Source: Ruminococcus sp. (lineage in GTDB: Bacteria; Bacillota; Clostridia; Lachnospirales; Lachnospiraceae). Taken from it: 39,725 nt of DNA. The notes below the pieces were generated by a model. That model did not search any database, had not been told where the DNA came from, and was given only the letters and a program-made list of their open reading frames with translations. Within the stretch, counting starts at the first letter, position 1. Each line of letters opens with the position of its first letter. Below are positions 17,233 to 24,970 of this stretch, one piece after another. The stretch lies in assembly GCA_023663085.1 (NCBI GenBank), contig JAMPIB010000036.1, positions 1 to 39,725 on the forward strand, in the 5' to 3' direction. The position numbers and the translations under genes were made by a program.

Positions 17233-18336
17233 TTAAAGGTATTTATCCCAAAATTCTTCCAGACAAAGATCATCTCTTGTCATGACCATCGCGGCTTCTT
17301 TTCCCACATAACGGAAATGCCACGGTTCGTATTCTATACTGGTAATGTATTCTTTTCCTTCCGGATAGCGCAGGATAAAACCATATTCCCAGCTATGCTC
17401 CGCCAGCCACTTACCGGCCTCGGTCTCCGCAAACCCTTCATTGAGGAAAGTGTAATTCGCTGAAAAGAAATCCAGTGACAGACCGATCTGATGTTCGCTC
17501 GCTCCCGGAATGGTAACTGCCTGCGAAGCAGTCTTATATGCCTCCATATAGGAATACCCCTGCTCCATATATGCTTTTATCTTTTTCTCGAAAAGCATTT
17601 CCTGTCTGTCCTGATTCCTGTAAGGCGAACAGATCACCAGACTGACTCCATCGTCTTTTGCAGCCTGTAACATGGCCAGCAGGTCCACTATGATACGCTC
17701 GTCACACTGCATGTTCTCTTTGATGGTTCCCAGATTGAAACTGTAATCTTCCGGTATCGGATGCTGTTTATTCACCAGTACGAGCCGCCAGTCGCTGCTG
17801 TCAAACTCAATCTCTTCAACAGCCTGCACAGTTTCTTCCGATACTGTCTCCAGTCCCCCTTCTTCCAAAGCAGCCTGCGCCTCTTCTTCAAGCTGATAGA
17901 CACTCTTATCTTCCAGAATATCGTCTATCGTATAGGTATCGACATTTTGTATATCTTCTGTATTTTCATATTCCTTACTGATCTTATCTTCTTCTATTAA
18001 AGTATTTTCGTCCGGCGGTACTTCTTTTTCCACGGCGAATGCCACATCAGAATCATCCACTACCGCACTGTATGTTTCCTGTACATCAATAAAACTGTTC
18101 TGCCCGGTAAAGACCGCAAACGAAAAACTGCAGCTTGACATGAAAAACATCAGTGTGAATACGACACCCGCATATCTTCTGCCATTAGAGGCAAAATGCC
18201 TGCCCAGATGTCTTAGGATATGATAAATACCCAGAACGACTGTCATTTCTGCAAGTGACAGATACTTCAGGAATTTATTTTTCTTCGCTCTTTTCATACA
18301 CCGCTGCATGAATTTTTCTCGAAAAGTTTTTTTCAT
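17233..18336 (-). CDS. VanY-like D-alanyl-D-alanine carboxypeptidase (peptidase M15B)
   Basis: From the ATG at 18336 (GGAG site) the protein has 367 residues; an alternative start lies nine codons upstream. A basic N-terminus and a membrane helix (about 70-90 region) precede an acidic, disordered-looking linker (about 95-175). The C-terminal M15 zinc peptidase domain carries SEHQIGLSLDF (His and Asp ligands) and EPWHFRYVG (catalytic Glu, His ligand). Such enzymes trim the terminal D-Ala of peptidoglycan stems. No van regulatory genes are near, so this is a housekeeping wall enzyme rather than a resistance gene. A promoter and a perfect palindrome precede it. Confidence 0.93.
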   Translation of the reverse strand: MKKTFREKFMQRCMKRAKKNKFLKYLSLAEMTVVLGIYHILRHLGRHFASNGRRYAGVVFTLMFFMSSCSFSFAVFTGQNSFIDVQETYSAVVDDSDVAFAVEKEVPPDENTLIEEDKISKEYENTEDIQNVDTYTIDDILEDKSVYQLEEEAQAALEEGGLETVSEETVQAVEEIEFDSSDWRLVLVNKQHPIPEDYSFNLGTIKENMQCDERIIVDLLAMLQAAKDDGVSLVICSPYRNQDRQEMLFEKKIKAYMEQGYSYMEAYKTASQAVTIPGASEHQIGLSLDFFSANYTFLNEGFAETEAGKWLAEHSWEYGFILRYPEGKEYITSIEYEPWHFRYVGKEAAMVMTRDDLCLEEFWDKYL

Positions 18337-18350
18337 TTCCACTCCATACT

Positions 18351-18366
18351 CTATTGTGCACAATAG
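18351..18366. promoter_or_regulatory. 16-base perfect palindrome, candidate operator
   Basis: CTATTGTGCACAATAG is its own reverse complement. It lies between the VanY promoter and start codon, about 25 bases downstream of the -10 box, a position where a bound repressor would block elongation. A close relative lies in the ilvD leader (12795-12806). Confidence 0.5.
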
Positions 18367-18389
18367 AAAATACCACTCCCCTACTTTGT

Positions 18390-18417
18390 ATCATACCACA
18401 TAATTTTGATTTGTACA
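18390..18417 (-). promoter_or_regulatory. Promoter of the VanY-type gene
   Basis: TGTACA (18412-18417), 16 bases, TATGAT (18390-18395) on the minus strand. The -35 box is poor and the -10 box good. Confidence 0.5.
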
Positions 18418-18486
18418 TCTTTTTTATTATGTAAATCAGAAAAATTTTTGAAAAAAACGTAAAAATTTATACAAATCGACCATCTC

Positions 18487-18515
18487 TTTCCATATCCCGA
18501 AAAATATGATATACT
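18487..18515 (+). promoter_or_regulatory. Promoter of aroC
   Basis: TTTCCA (18487-18492), 17 bases, TATACT (18510-18515), with an extended TG two bases before the -10 box. It is divergent from the VanY promoter across an AT-rich spacer. Confidence 0.5.
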
Positions 18516-18587
18516 TTTCTGGATTCGTAAAGAACCCGAAAATATTTACGGATTAAAATACTATATGCGTAAAAAGGAAGTTTGCTT

Positions 18588-19688
18588 ATGGCCGGTTCAT
18601 CTTATGGTAAAATATTTAAAATCACAACCTGGGGCGAGTCCCACGGAGAAGCATTAGGCGTTATCATAGACGGCTGCCCCGCCGGACTTACGCTTAGTAC
18701 CGGGGATATCCAACTCTTTCTGGACAGGCGTAAACCCGGTAAGACCAGAATATCCACGCCCAGAAAAGAAGACGACAAAGTGGAAATCTTATCCGGCGTC
18801 TTTGAGGGAAAAACGACCGGTACGCCCATCTCCCTTATCGTTCATAATACTTCCCAGCGTTCCGCCGATTACAGCGAGATCGCTAATTATTATAGACCGG
18901 GACACGCAGATTATACATTCGATCAAAAATACGGGTTCCGCGATTACCGCGGCGGCGGACGTTCTTCCGCCAGAGAGACCATCGGCCGGGTAGCCGCAGG
19001 CGCTGTTGCTTCTAAAATATTACAGACCCTGGGCATCCGCCTTATGGCCTTTACCCGTTCTATCGGCCCCGTTACCATCGACGAGGCGGCATTTGATGCA
19101 CAGGCCATTCTGGAGACCCCTACCTGTATGCCTGACCGCGAAGCTTCCAAAGAAGCGGAGGCTTATCTCGCCGAATGTATGAAAGCCTGCGATTCCGCAG
19201 GCGGCGTCATTGAATGCCGGATTGAAAACTGTCCGGCCGGGATCGGCGAACCTGTCTTTGATAAGCTGGACGCCGACCTTGCCAAAGCCATTATGTCTAT
19301 CGGTGCTGTCAAAGCCGTAGAGATCGGCGACGGCATTGAGGTCTCTAAATACAGAGGCTCAGAAAATAACGACGCCTTTTTCATGCAGGAAAATACCGTG
19401 GCCAAACGTACCAACCATGCAGGCGGCATCCTTGGCGGCATCAGCGATGGCTCTGCTATCATACTGCGCGCCCACATAAAACCGACGCCCTCCATCTTTT
19501 CCAGACAGCAGACCGTCAACAGACAGGGAGAAGATATCGAGATCTCCATAAAAGGCAGACACGACCCCGTCGTCGTTCCCAGAGCAGTCGTCGTCGTGGA
19601 GTCTATGGCGGCCATCACAATTTTGGACGCTCTGCTTGTCAACATGAGCGCCCGTATGGATAATCTTCTGAAAATCTATCAAAAATAA
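18588..19688 (+). CDS. aroC: Chorismate synthase
   Basis: AroC makes chorismate from 5-enolpyruvylshikimate-3-phosphate using reduced FMN, the last shared step to aromatic amino acids and folate. The ATG at 18588 is preceded by AAGGAAG; a TTG two codons upstream is less likely. The 366-residue protein shows the early signature TTWGESHGEALG, the flavin-region run GGGRSSARETIGRVAAGA, and the late RHDPVVVPRA motif. Length is normal. It is the only plus-strand gene between 5.4 and 28 kb and stands alone, ending at a terminator shared with the next gene. Confidence 0.97.
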   Translation: MAGSSYGKIFKITTWGESHGEALGVIIDGCPAGLTLSTGDIQLFLDRRKPGKTRISTPRKEDDKVEILSGVFEGKTTGTPISLIVHNTSQRSADYSEIANYYRPGHADYTFDQKYGFRDYRGGGRSSARETIGRVAAGAVASKILQTLGIRLMAFTRSIGPVTIDEAAFDAQAILETPTCMPDREASKEAEAYLAECMKACDSAGGVIECRIENCPAGIGEPVFDKLDADLAKAIMSIGAVKAVEIGDGIEVSKYRGSENNDAFFMQENTVAKRTNHAGGILGGISDGSAIILRAHIKPTPSIFSRQQTVNRQGEDIEISIKGRHDPVVVPRAVVVVESMAAITILDALLVNMSARMDNLLKIYQK

Positions 19689-19715
19689 ATGGATGCCGGA
19701 ATATGGCCGGACGCA

Positions 19716-19737
19716 AAGCGCCCCTAAGCGGGCGCTT
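19716..19737. terminator. Shared terminator of aroC and the aldolase gene
   Basis: AAGCGCCC/GGGCGCTT, an 8-bp GC-rich stem with a six-base loop, lies between two convergent genes and overlaps the stop codon of the minus-strand one. T-runs are short on both sides. Confidence 0.65.
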
Positions 19738-20713
19738 AAAAATTGTCCAGCAGTTCCAGATAAAAGTCGTGATAGTCTTTGCGCTTCTCTTTCGTAAACT
19801 GGATGGCAGTCTTGGGATGCTGGTTCAAAATACCCGTCAGAAGATACGGTACGTCATATCCCCATTCTACCCCCGATTCCCGCAAAGGCACGATATGTTT
19901 TTCGATAAACTGCAAAAGCGGATTGATCCTGTATTTCGGATTCTTCAAAAAGCCCAGAAGCAGTTCGCTCGGACAGTTGCCGCATCCCCTTCCGAGACTG
20001 CTCACCGTAGCGTCCAGATAACTTACGCCGCGCCGCAGAGCCTCTATCGTATTGGCAAAGGCCAGCTGCTGGTTATTATGCGCATGGATGCCGACTTTTT
20101 TACCATATTTGTCCGCGATCTCCAGATATTTATCAGAAAGCCTGCTGACCTGTTCCGGATAGAGTGAACCATAGCTGTCCACCAGATAGATACAGCCTAC
20201 GCTGCTCTGACATAAAAGTTCCAACGCCGCATCAATATCCACATCATTCGATTTGGATATGGCCATGATATTAACAGTCGTCTCATACCCTTTCTTCGTA
20301 CAGTCTTCAATCATCTCCACAGCTGCCGGAATGGTATTGATATAAGTTGCCACCCTGACCAGATCGACCGGCGAGTCCTTTTTATTCAAGATATCCTTCT
20401 TAAAATCGCAGCGCCCCACATCCGCCATCACAGAAATCTTCATATCCGTCTTGTTATCACCGACGATCGCCCTGATATCCTTATCGTCGCAGAATTTCCA
20501 TTTGCCGAATTTCTTGACATCGAACATTTCTTTCGACGCCTTATAACCAAATTCCATGTAATCTACACCCGCTTTGATATTGGCCTGATATAAATCTCTG
20601 ACAAATTCGTCCGTAAAATAAAAATCATTCACCAGTCCGCCATCTCTTAGTGTACAGTCCATTACTTTAATTTCCGGTGTATAGGACATTAAAGTCCTCT
20701 CTTTTTTTCCCAT
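19736..20713 (-). CDS. DRE-TIM (HMGL-like) aldolase of unknown substrate
   Basis: From the ATG at 20713 (325 residues, GGAGG site eight bases before) the protein opens with MDCTLRDGG, the metal-binding DRE-TIM signature shared by isopropylmalate synthase, HMG-CoA lyase and 4-hydroxy-2-oxovalerate aldolase (DmpG). A second metal motif, HAHNN, lies near residue 197. The GRGCGNCPSE stretch matches the group of aldolases related to DmpG. No DmpF-type dehydrogenase partner is present, and LeuA-type C-terminal domains are absent. It follows tyrS by 56 bases, probably in one transcript. The reaction is unknown. Confidence 0.85.
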   Translation of the reverse strand: MGKKERTLMSYTPEIKVMDCTLRDGGLVNDFYFTDEFVRDLYQANIKAGVDYMEFGYKASKEMFDVKKFGKWKFCDDKDIRAIVGDNKTDMKISVMADVGRCDFKKDILNKKDSPVDLVRVATYINTIPAAVEMIEDCTKKGYETTVNIMAISKSNDVDIDAALELLCQSSVGCIYLVDSYGSLYPEQVSRLSDKYLEIADKYGKKVGIHAHNNQQLAFANTIEALRRGVSYLDATVSSLGRGCGNCPSELLLGFLKNPKYRINPLLQFIEKHIVPLRESGVEWGYDVPYLLTGILNQHPKTAIQFTKEKRKDYHDFYLELLDNF

Positions 20714-20769
20714 CTTTTTATCCTCCAATCTGTATCATATTACTGCCGCTGCTTTCTTGTCCATAACTT

Positions 20770-21999
20770 TTACCCGACGATAATCTTTTTGAAGTTTTTC
20801 TTGCCCTTTTTGACAATAAACTCTTCCGCCGCAATCTCATCTTTACTGTAAGTTTTCTTCACATCCGTGACCTTTTCACCTTTTACGGTAACGCCGCCCT
20901 GCTCTACGGCCCGGCGCGCGTCGGAACGGGACATGGCCATACCGGTCAGCGCCAGGATACCGAGGATATCAATGCTGCCATCCAGAAAATCCTTATCCTC
21001 CAGTTTGGCCGTCGGCATATTCTCAGAACTTCCGCCGCCTCCTGCAAAAAGCGCTTTGGCAGCCTCTTTGGCTTTTTCGGCCTCCTCTTCTCCATGCACC
21101 AGATTCGTCAGTTCATAAGCCAGTATCTCCTTGGCTGTATTTAGCTGACTGCCTTCCCATTTATCCATTTCACCTATCTGTTCAAGCGGTAAAAAGGTCA
21201 GCATCCTCAGACATTTTAACACATCGGCGTCCGCCACATTACGCCAGTACTGGTAAAATTCAAAAGGCGACGTCTTATTGGGATCGAGCCATACCGCACC
21301 CTTCTGCGTTTTGCCCATCTTATTACCTTCGGAATTAAGCAGCAGGGTAATTGTCATGGCATAAGCATCCTTGCCAAGTTTACGGCGGATCAGTTCCGTT
21401 CCGCCGAGCATGTTGCTCCACTGGTCATCCCCGCCGAACTGCATATTACAGCCGTAGCGCTTATATAACTCCAGAAAGTCGTAACTTTGCATTATCATAT
21501 AATTAAATTCCAGAAAACTTAAACCTTTTTCCATTCTCTGCTTATAACATTCCGCAGTCAGCATACGGTTGACACTGAAATGTGTGCCGATATCGCGGAT
21601 AAATTCGATATAATTCAAATCCGTGAGCCAGTCCGCATTGTTGACCATCAGCGCCTTATCCCCGGAAAAATCAATAAAGCGGCTCATCTGCTTTTTAAAG
21701 CATTCTCCGTTATGAGCGATAGTCTCTCTGGTCATCATGCTGCGCATATCGCTTCTTCCCGAAGGGTCGCCGATCATGGCCGTGCCGCCGCCGATCAGCG
21801 CAATCGGCTTATTGCCCGCCTCCTGCAATCTCTTCATCAGACACAAGGCCATAAAGTGCCCGACATGCAGACTGTCCGCCGTAGGGTCGAAACCGATATA
21901 AAAAGTCGCCTTTCCGTCATTAATAAGCTCCCTGATCTCTTCAGGGTCTGTTAATTGCGCAAGCAAGCCTCTTGCCTGCAGTTCTTCGTAGATTTTCAT
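20770..21999 (-). CDS. tyrS: Tyrosyl-tRNA synthetase
   Basis: TyrS charges tRNA-Tyr. The 409-residue class I enzyme has the HIGH-like motif HVGH (about 46-49), the tyrosine pocket run [14 protein letters not shown], the KMSKS-like motif KMGKT (about 228-232) and a C-terminal S4 RNA-binding domain (about 345-409). An AAAGGAATG site precedes the ATG. Expression is controlled by the T-box leader at 22238-22512, whose specifier codon is UAC. A long foldback lies between that T-box and the start. Confidence 0.98.
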   Translation of the reverse strand: MKIYEELQARGLLAQLTDPEEIRELINDGKATFYIGFDPTADSLHVGHFMALCLMKRLQEAGNKPIALIGGGTAMIGDPSGRSDMRSMMTRETIAHNGECFKKQMSRFIDFSGDKALMVNNADWLTDLNYIEFIRDIGTHFSVNRMLTAECYKQRMEKGLSFLEFNYMIMQSYDFLELYKRYGCNMQFGGDDQWSNMLGGTELIRRKLGKDAYAMTITLLLNSEGNKMGKTQKGAVWLDPNKTSPFEFYQYWRNVADADVLKCLRMLTFLPLEQIGEMDKWEGSQLNTAKEILAYELTNLVHGEEEAEKAKEAAKALFAGGGGSSENMPTAKLEDKDFLDGSIDILGILALTGMAMSRSDARRAVEQGGVTVKGEKVTDVKKTYSKDEIAAEEFIVKKGKKNFKKIIVG

Positions 22000-22046
22000 G
22001 TTGTTTTCATTCCTTTCTGGATTTGATTCAGGGTTGATTGGAAAAT

Positions 22047-22219
22047 CATGAGGCTGACAGACAGAGGAAAAAGATTTCTGCTGAAAGGCCCTTGAAAAAC
22101 GCCGGCACTTAGTGAAAAAGACGCATTGCGGCTTTTGAACTTAGTACCGCTGCGATTTTTCACGGAGCGAAAGCGTGCCTCGAAGCAGAAACTTTTTTCC
22201 TCTGCCTGTCAGCCTCATG
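22047..22219. repeat. 173-base foldback element in the tyrS leader
   Basis: Two 36-base arms at 22047-22082 and 22184-22219 are inverted copies with 33 of 36 matches, both ending in CATGAGGCTGACAG. The centre is itself partly palindromic (GTGAAAAA near 22111 and TTTTTCAC near 22155) and holds a direct repeat ACTTAGT. It contains no sizeable gene. It lies between the T-box terminator and the tyrS ribosome site, so it will be part of the tyrS mRNA. I see no clear target-site duplication. It could be a MITE or palindromic repeat, or a structured RNA. Confidence 0.75.
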
Positions 22220-22237
22220 GTTTAATAGTTTGGCAAC

Positions 22238-22512
22238 AAAAAAATCCCGCCCCACGAAAGGACGAGATCAAAACCCGTGTTACCACCTAACTTCGCAAAC
22301 AGTTCACACTGTTCACCTCACCAAGTACGGCCGCCATGCGGCGATACTCTCCTGCTGTAACGTGCATTCCTCCGTCATGACCTACTAATGAATGTCCTCA
22401 TATTCTGTCATGAAGCTCCAGGATGTATTCATAAAAGATTTCCCGCGCGCCTCTCATCATCCGGCTGCTTTCTGTCCGTTCCATCATTTACTACTTGTTC
22501 CTATCAACGCCT
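22238..22512 (-). promoter_or_regulatory. Tyrosine T-box riboswitch of tyrS
   Basis: The minus strand carries the T-box sequence AGGTGGTAACACGGG (22274-22288). It is followed by a terminator stem (22244-22268, about 9 bp with wobbles) and a seven-T run. Upstream is a long stem I with a specifier region GAATACATCC; the UAC at 22425-22427 is a Tyr codon, in keeping with the gene controlled. Uncharged tRNA-Tyr binding would favour the antiterminator and let tyrS be transcribed. Confidence 0.92.
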
Positions 22513-22545
22513 GTTTTATTTGTATTATTTTTTTAACTATTGTGT

Positions 22546-22574
22546 ATGGTAGCCGATATTGATGGATTTGTCAA
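22546..22574 (-). promoter_or_regulatory. Promoter of the T-box-tyrS transcript
   Basis: TTGACA (22569-22574), 17 bases, TACCAT (22546-22551) on the minus strand, placed 35 bases before the T-box stem I. Confidence 0.75.
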
Positions 22575-22656
22575 GATGGAATTTTTATCTTTTTATATCA
22601 TATGAGAATAATTCAATAAAGACCTTACGTCCTGGACTATCGGCTGTCATTCATTT

Positions 22657-22839
22657 TTACTCTTTAATCATATCTAATTCTGTCAGGTTCACTTTTGATG
22701 ATGTCAAGATAACTTTTAACTCGATATAGCGTCTTTTCATCTTTTTGTATGTTTCAGAGTCTTTATCACAAGTTATCATGTAATCTTGTAATCTTGAAAA
22801 CTCTTCTATAGATAATTTAAGCATTTCGCCTTCAGTCAT
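22657..22839 (-). CDS. Small 60-residue protein, unknown
   Basis: A charged, mainly helical protein with no signal or membrane segment and a single Cys. The ribosome site (AAGGCGGTGA) is good and a strong promoter lies at 22887-22915, so it is very likely expressed. It sits at the left end of the AT-rich island, just past the broken hsdR gene and independent of it. Small helical proteins of this sort are often found with restriction or other accessory genes, but I cannot name a family. Confidence 0.65.
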   Translation of the reverse strand: MTEGEMLKLSIEEFSRLQDYMITCDKDSETYKKMKRRYIELKVILTSSKVNLTELDMIKE

Positions 22840-22886
22840 ATGATCACCGCCTTTTTAGATGCTATTGTTGACCTGTGCATATATTT

Positions 22887-22915
22887 ATTATAGCAATCAC
22901 TATTCAAAGTGTAAA
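22887..22915 (-). promoter_or_regulatory. Promoter of the 60-residue protein gene
   Basis: TTTACA (22910-22915), 17 bases, TATAAT (22887-22892) on the minus strand. Confidence 0.7.
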
Positions 22916-22942
22916 GTTTTTATTCAATTATCAAGATATTTT

Positions 22943-24262
22943 TTAGCCAAATTTATTAAAGCAGCCGTACCTAAAACTCACTATCTTTGTTTTTTCTATC
23001 TCCATACGATACCGGCGGTTCTGCCACCATAGATAAGTTCTGTGGCTCATTATAGGAATTATGCTGTATACATGGAACGGATGAAAAGAGCCGTCCGCCT
23101 GTTCCTGTCCGAACATTTCCAGCGTAGTCGCCTTTGGCGTTGCCGTAAATGCAAAGAAGGATAAGTTCTTATGTTTTCCCTGCGAAATCATTTCTTTTAC
23201 AAGCCTGTCCTCCGAATCAACTTCTTCCTCCACCAACCCTTCACGTTCTGCATACTCACGCAAAGCCTCTTCCGTATCGGCCAGTGCAGTCTTTAATTTC
23301 AATGCAGAGCTACCCGTCTGGGAAGAATGTGCCTCGTCTACAATCACCGCAAAACATTTGCCATTTACTTATCGACCTCTGTATAAATCACAGGAAATTT
23401 TTGTAGAGTTGTAACAATAATACGCACTCCATCATTAATTGCATTTTTTAAGTCTTGCGAATTTTTATCTTCTCCTATGGTTTCTATGGCACCTAGCTTA
23501 TGGTCAAATCCCGAAATCGTCTCTTGAAGCTGTGCATCTAATACGGTACGGTCTGTCACAACGATCACACTGGAAAATATTGGTTTATTACTCTCATTAA
23601 AAAGCGATGCAAGACGATAGGCTGTCCACGCAATAGAATTAGACTTGCCGGAACCTGCACTATGTTGAATCAGATAATTTTTCCCTGCACCATTTACTCG
23701 CACATCTGCAACAAGTTTCCTGACAACATCTAATTGATGATAACGAGGGAATACCAACGTTTTCCCCTTCTGCAAATTGATGAACTTCTGGATAATATCC
23801 AGCATACTGTCTTTCTGGAACACAGTTTCCCAAAGATATGCCGTAGGGTATCCTTCCGGATTCGGCGGATTGCCTGCGCCGCCATCGGAACCGGCTCCGT
23901 TAGAACCTTGGTTAAAAGGTAGAAAGTATGTATCTTTCCCCGTTAGTTTCGTTGTCATCCAGACTTCCGTATGGTCAACACAGAAATATGCCAGAATCCG
24001 CTTATTAAATTGAAAACATATTTCCCTCGGATCTCTGTCATACATCCATTGTGCTTTGGCATTGTCTACATTCTGTCCTGTGTACTGGTTTTTTAGTTCA
24101 AATGCAAACACAGGAATACCATTTATTACAAGCGCCATATCCACGGATTTTTTCATATCCACGGAGTAGTACCATTGTCTGTAACACTCTATTTCATTTT
24201 CTGCATACTGAATCTGCGCAGTATCATTCAAATTGTTTTTCGGTTGTAACTGTTATTCCCAT
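22943..24262 (-). pseudogene. hsdR: Type I restriction subunit HsdR, decayed
   Basis: HsdR is the nuclease/translocase subunit of type I restriction systems. An intact start (ATG 24262, AAGGGAAG site) gives MGITVTTEKQFE, then stops. About a hundred N-terminal residues appear deleted, and the protein resumes in another frame near 24235. The middle keeps the nuclease motif region (VDMALVINGIPVFAFELKN), the P-loop HSAGSGKS and TDRTVLD. One base is then missing near 23370: adding one restores VDK-VNGKCFAVIVDEAH. DEAH and FTATP follow. Homology ends near 23063 after FHVYS. About two thirds of a normal HsdR is missing and no hsdM or hsdS is present, so it cannot work. Confidence 0.88.
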
Positions 24263-24295
24263 AATCTTCCCTTTTATCTACTAAATTTAAACAAC

Positions 24296-24970
24296 TTAAC
24301 CTATGTACTCCAATAATTCCGGATATGATTCTTTATTATCCCTTATCAACCACCTTTTAAAAGCTGCAAATGGTGAACTATCACTAAGTTGCTTTTGCAA
24401 AAGGTACAACAAATCTTCCCTTTCTTCATCTTCCGCTTCTTTATATTCGCGAACATATTCCTTAAATTCTGAAAGTTCTTTTCTTAATGTTCTCCGCAAT
24501 ATTGTAGCTTCCATTTTCTTTTGTGGTGTAGAACCATAATAAACTTCCTGCAGTAATTTCACTGTGTTTTGTGTTTCCATTCTGGAATCCAACATATCAA
24601 AAAGCAGTTTCTCATCTACTCCAAAATATCCCTGTCTCCGAAAAGCAATCAACTCCTCAACATTTTCTTTTGTACAATCAATAATGGGTTCAAATTTATC
24701 AAGTTTTGTATTATTGCAATGTGCACAAGCTAAAAAAAGATTATTCCAATCATATTTTAAATCCACATTTCCGTGATGTGAAATCAAATGCTCAATTTGA
24801 TAAGAAGTAATCTGCTTATTTTCGCAAATATAACATTTTCCATGAAACATCTCTTTTAATGCCGCATTTACTTCCGGTGTATTATAGGAACCGTTTTTTA
24901 ATTTTGCAGTTTCTAAGGAATCTATGGCTCTTTTCGATTTTTCTGTTGTTTTCCGTTCCACCTTTATCAT
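24296..24970 (-). CDS. ptuB: HNH endonuclease, PtuB-like (Septu defence pair)
   Basis: The 224-residue protein has an HNH nuclease core with a zinc knuckle: CYIC (46-49), IEHLISH (59-65) with the metal-binding His61, the YDWNNLFLACAHC segment with Cys82 and Cys85, and NNTK. This spacing is typical of the TIGR02646-type HNH proteins that pair with an AAA ATPase in Septu systems and in some retrons. Its ATG overlaps the ATPase stop by four bases (ATGA), so the two are translated together. The rest is helical. No reverse transcriptase is nearby, which favours plain Septu. The defence role is inferred from family. Confidence 0.85.
   Translation of the reverse strand: MIKVERKTTEKSKRAIDSLETAKLKNGSYNTPEVNAALKEMFHGKCYICENKQITSYQIEHLISHHGNVDLKYDWNNLFLACAHCNNTKLDKFEPIIDCTKENVEELIAFRRQGYFGVDEKLLFDMLDSRMETQNTVKLLQEVYYGSTPQKKMEATILRRTLRKELSEFKEYVREYKEAEDEEREDLLYLLQKQLSDSSPFAAFKRWLIRDNKESYPELLEYIG

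Noticed and set aside
17233-18336. Vancomycin-resistance VanY
   Set aside because: No vanR/S/H/A/X genes are near, and the long linker and basic N-terminus fit a housekeeping carboxypeptidase.
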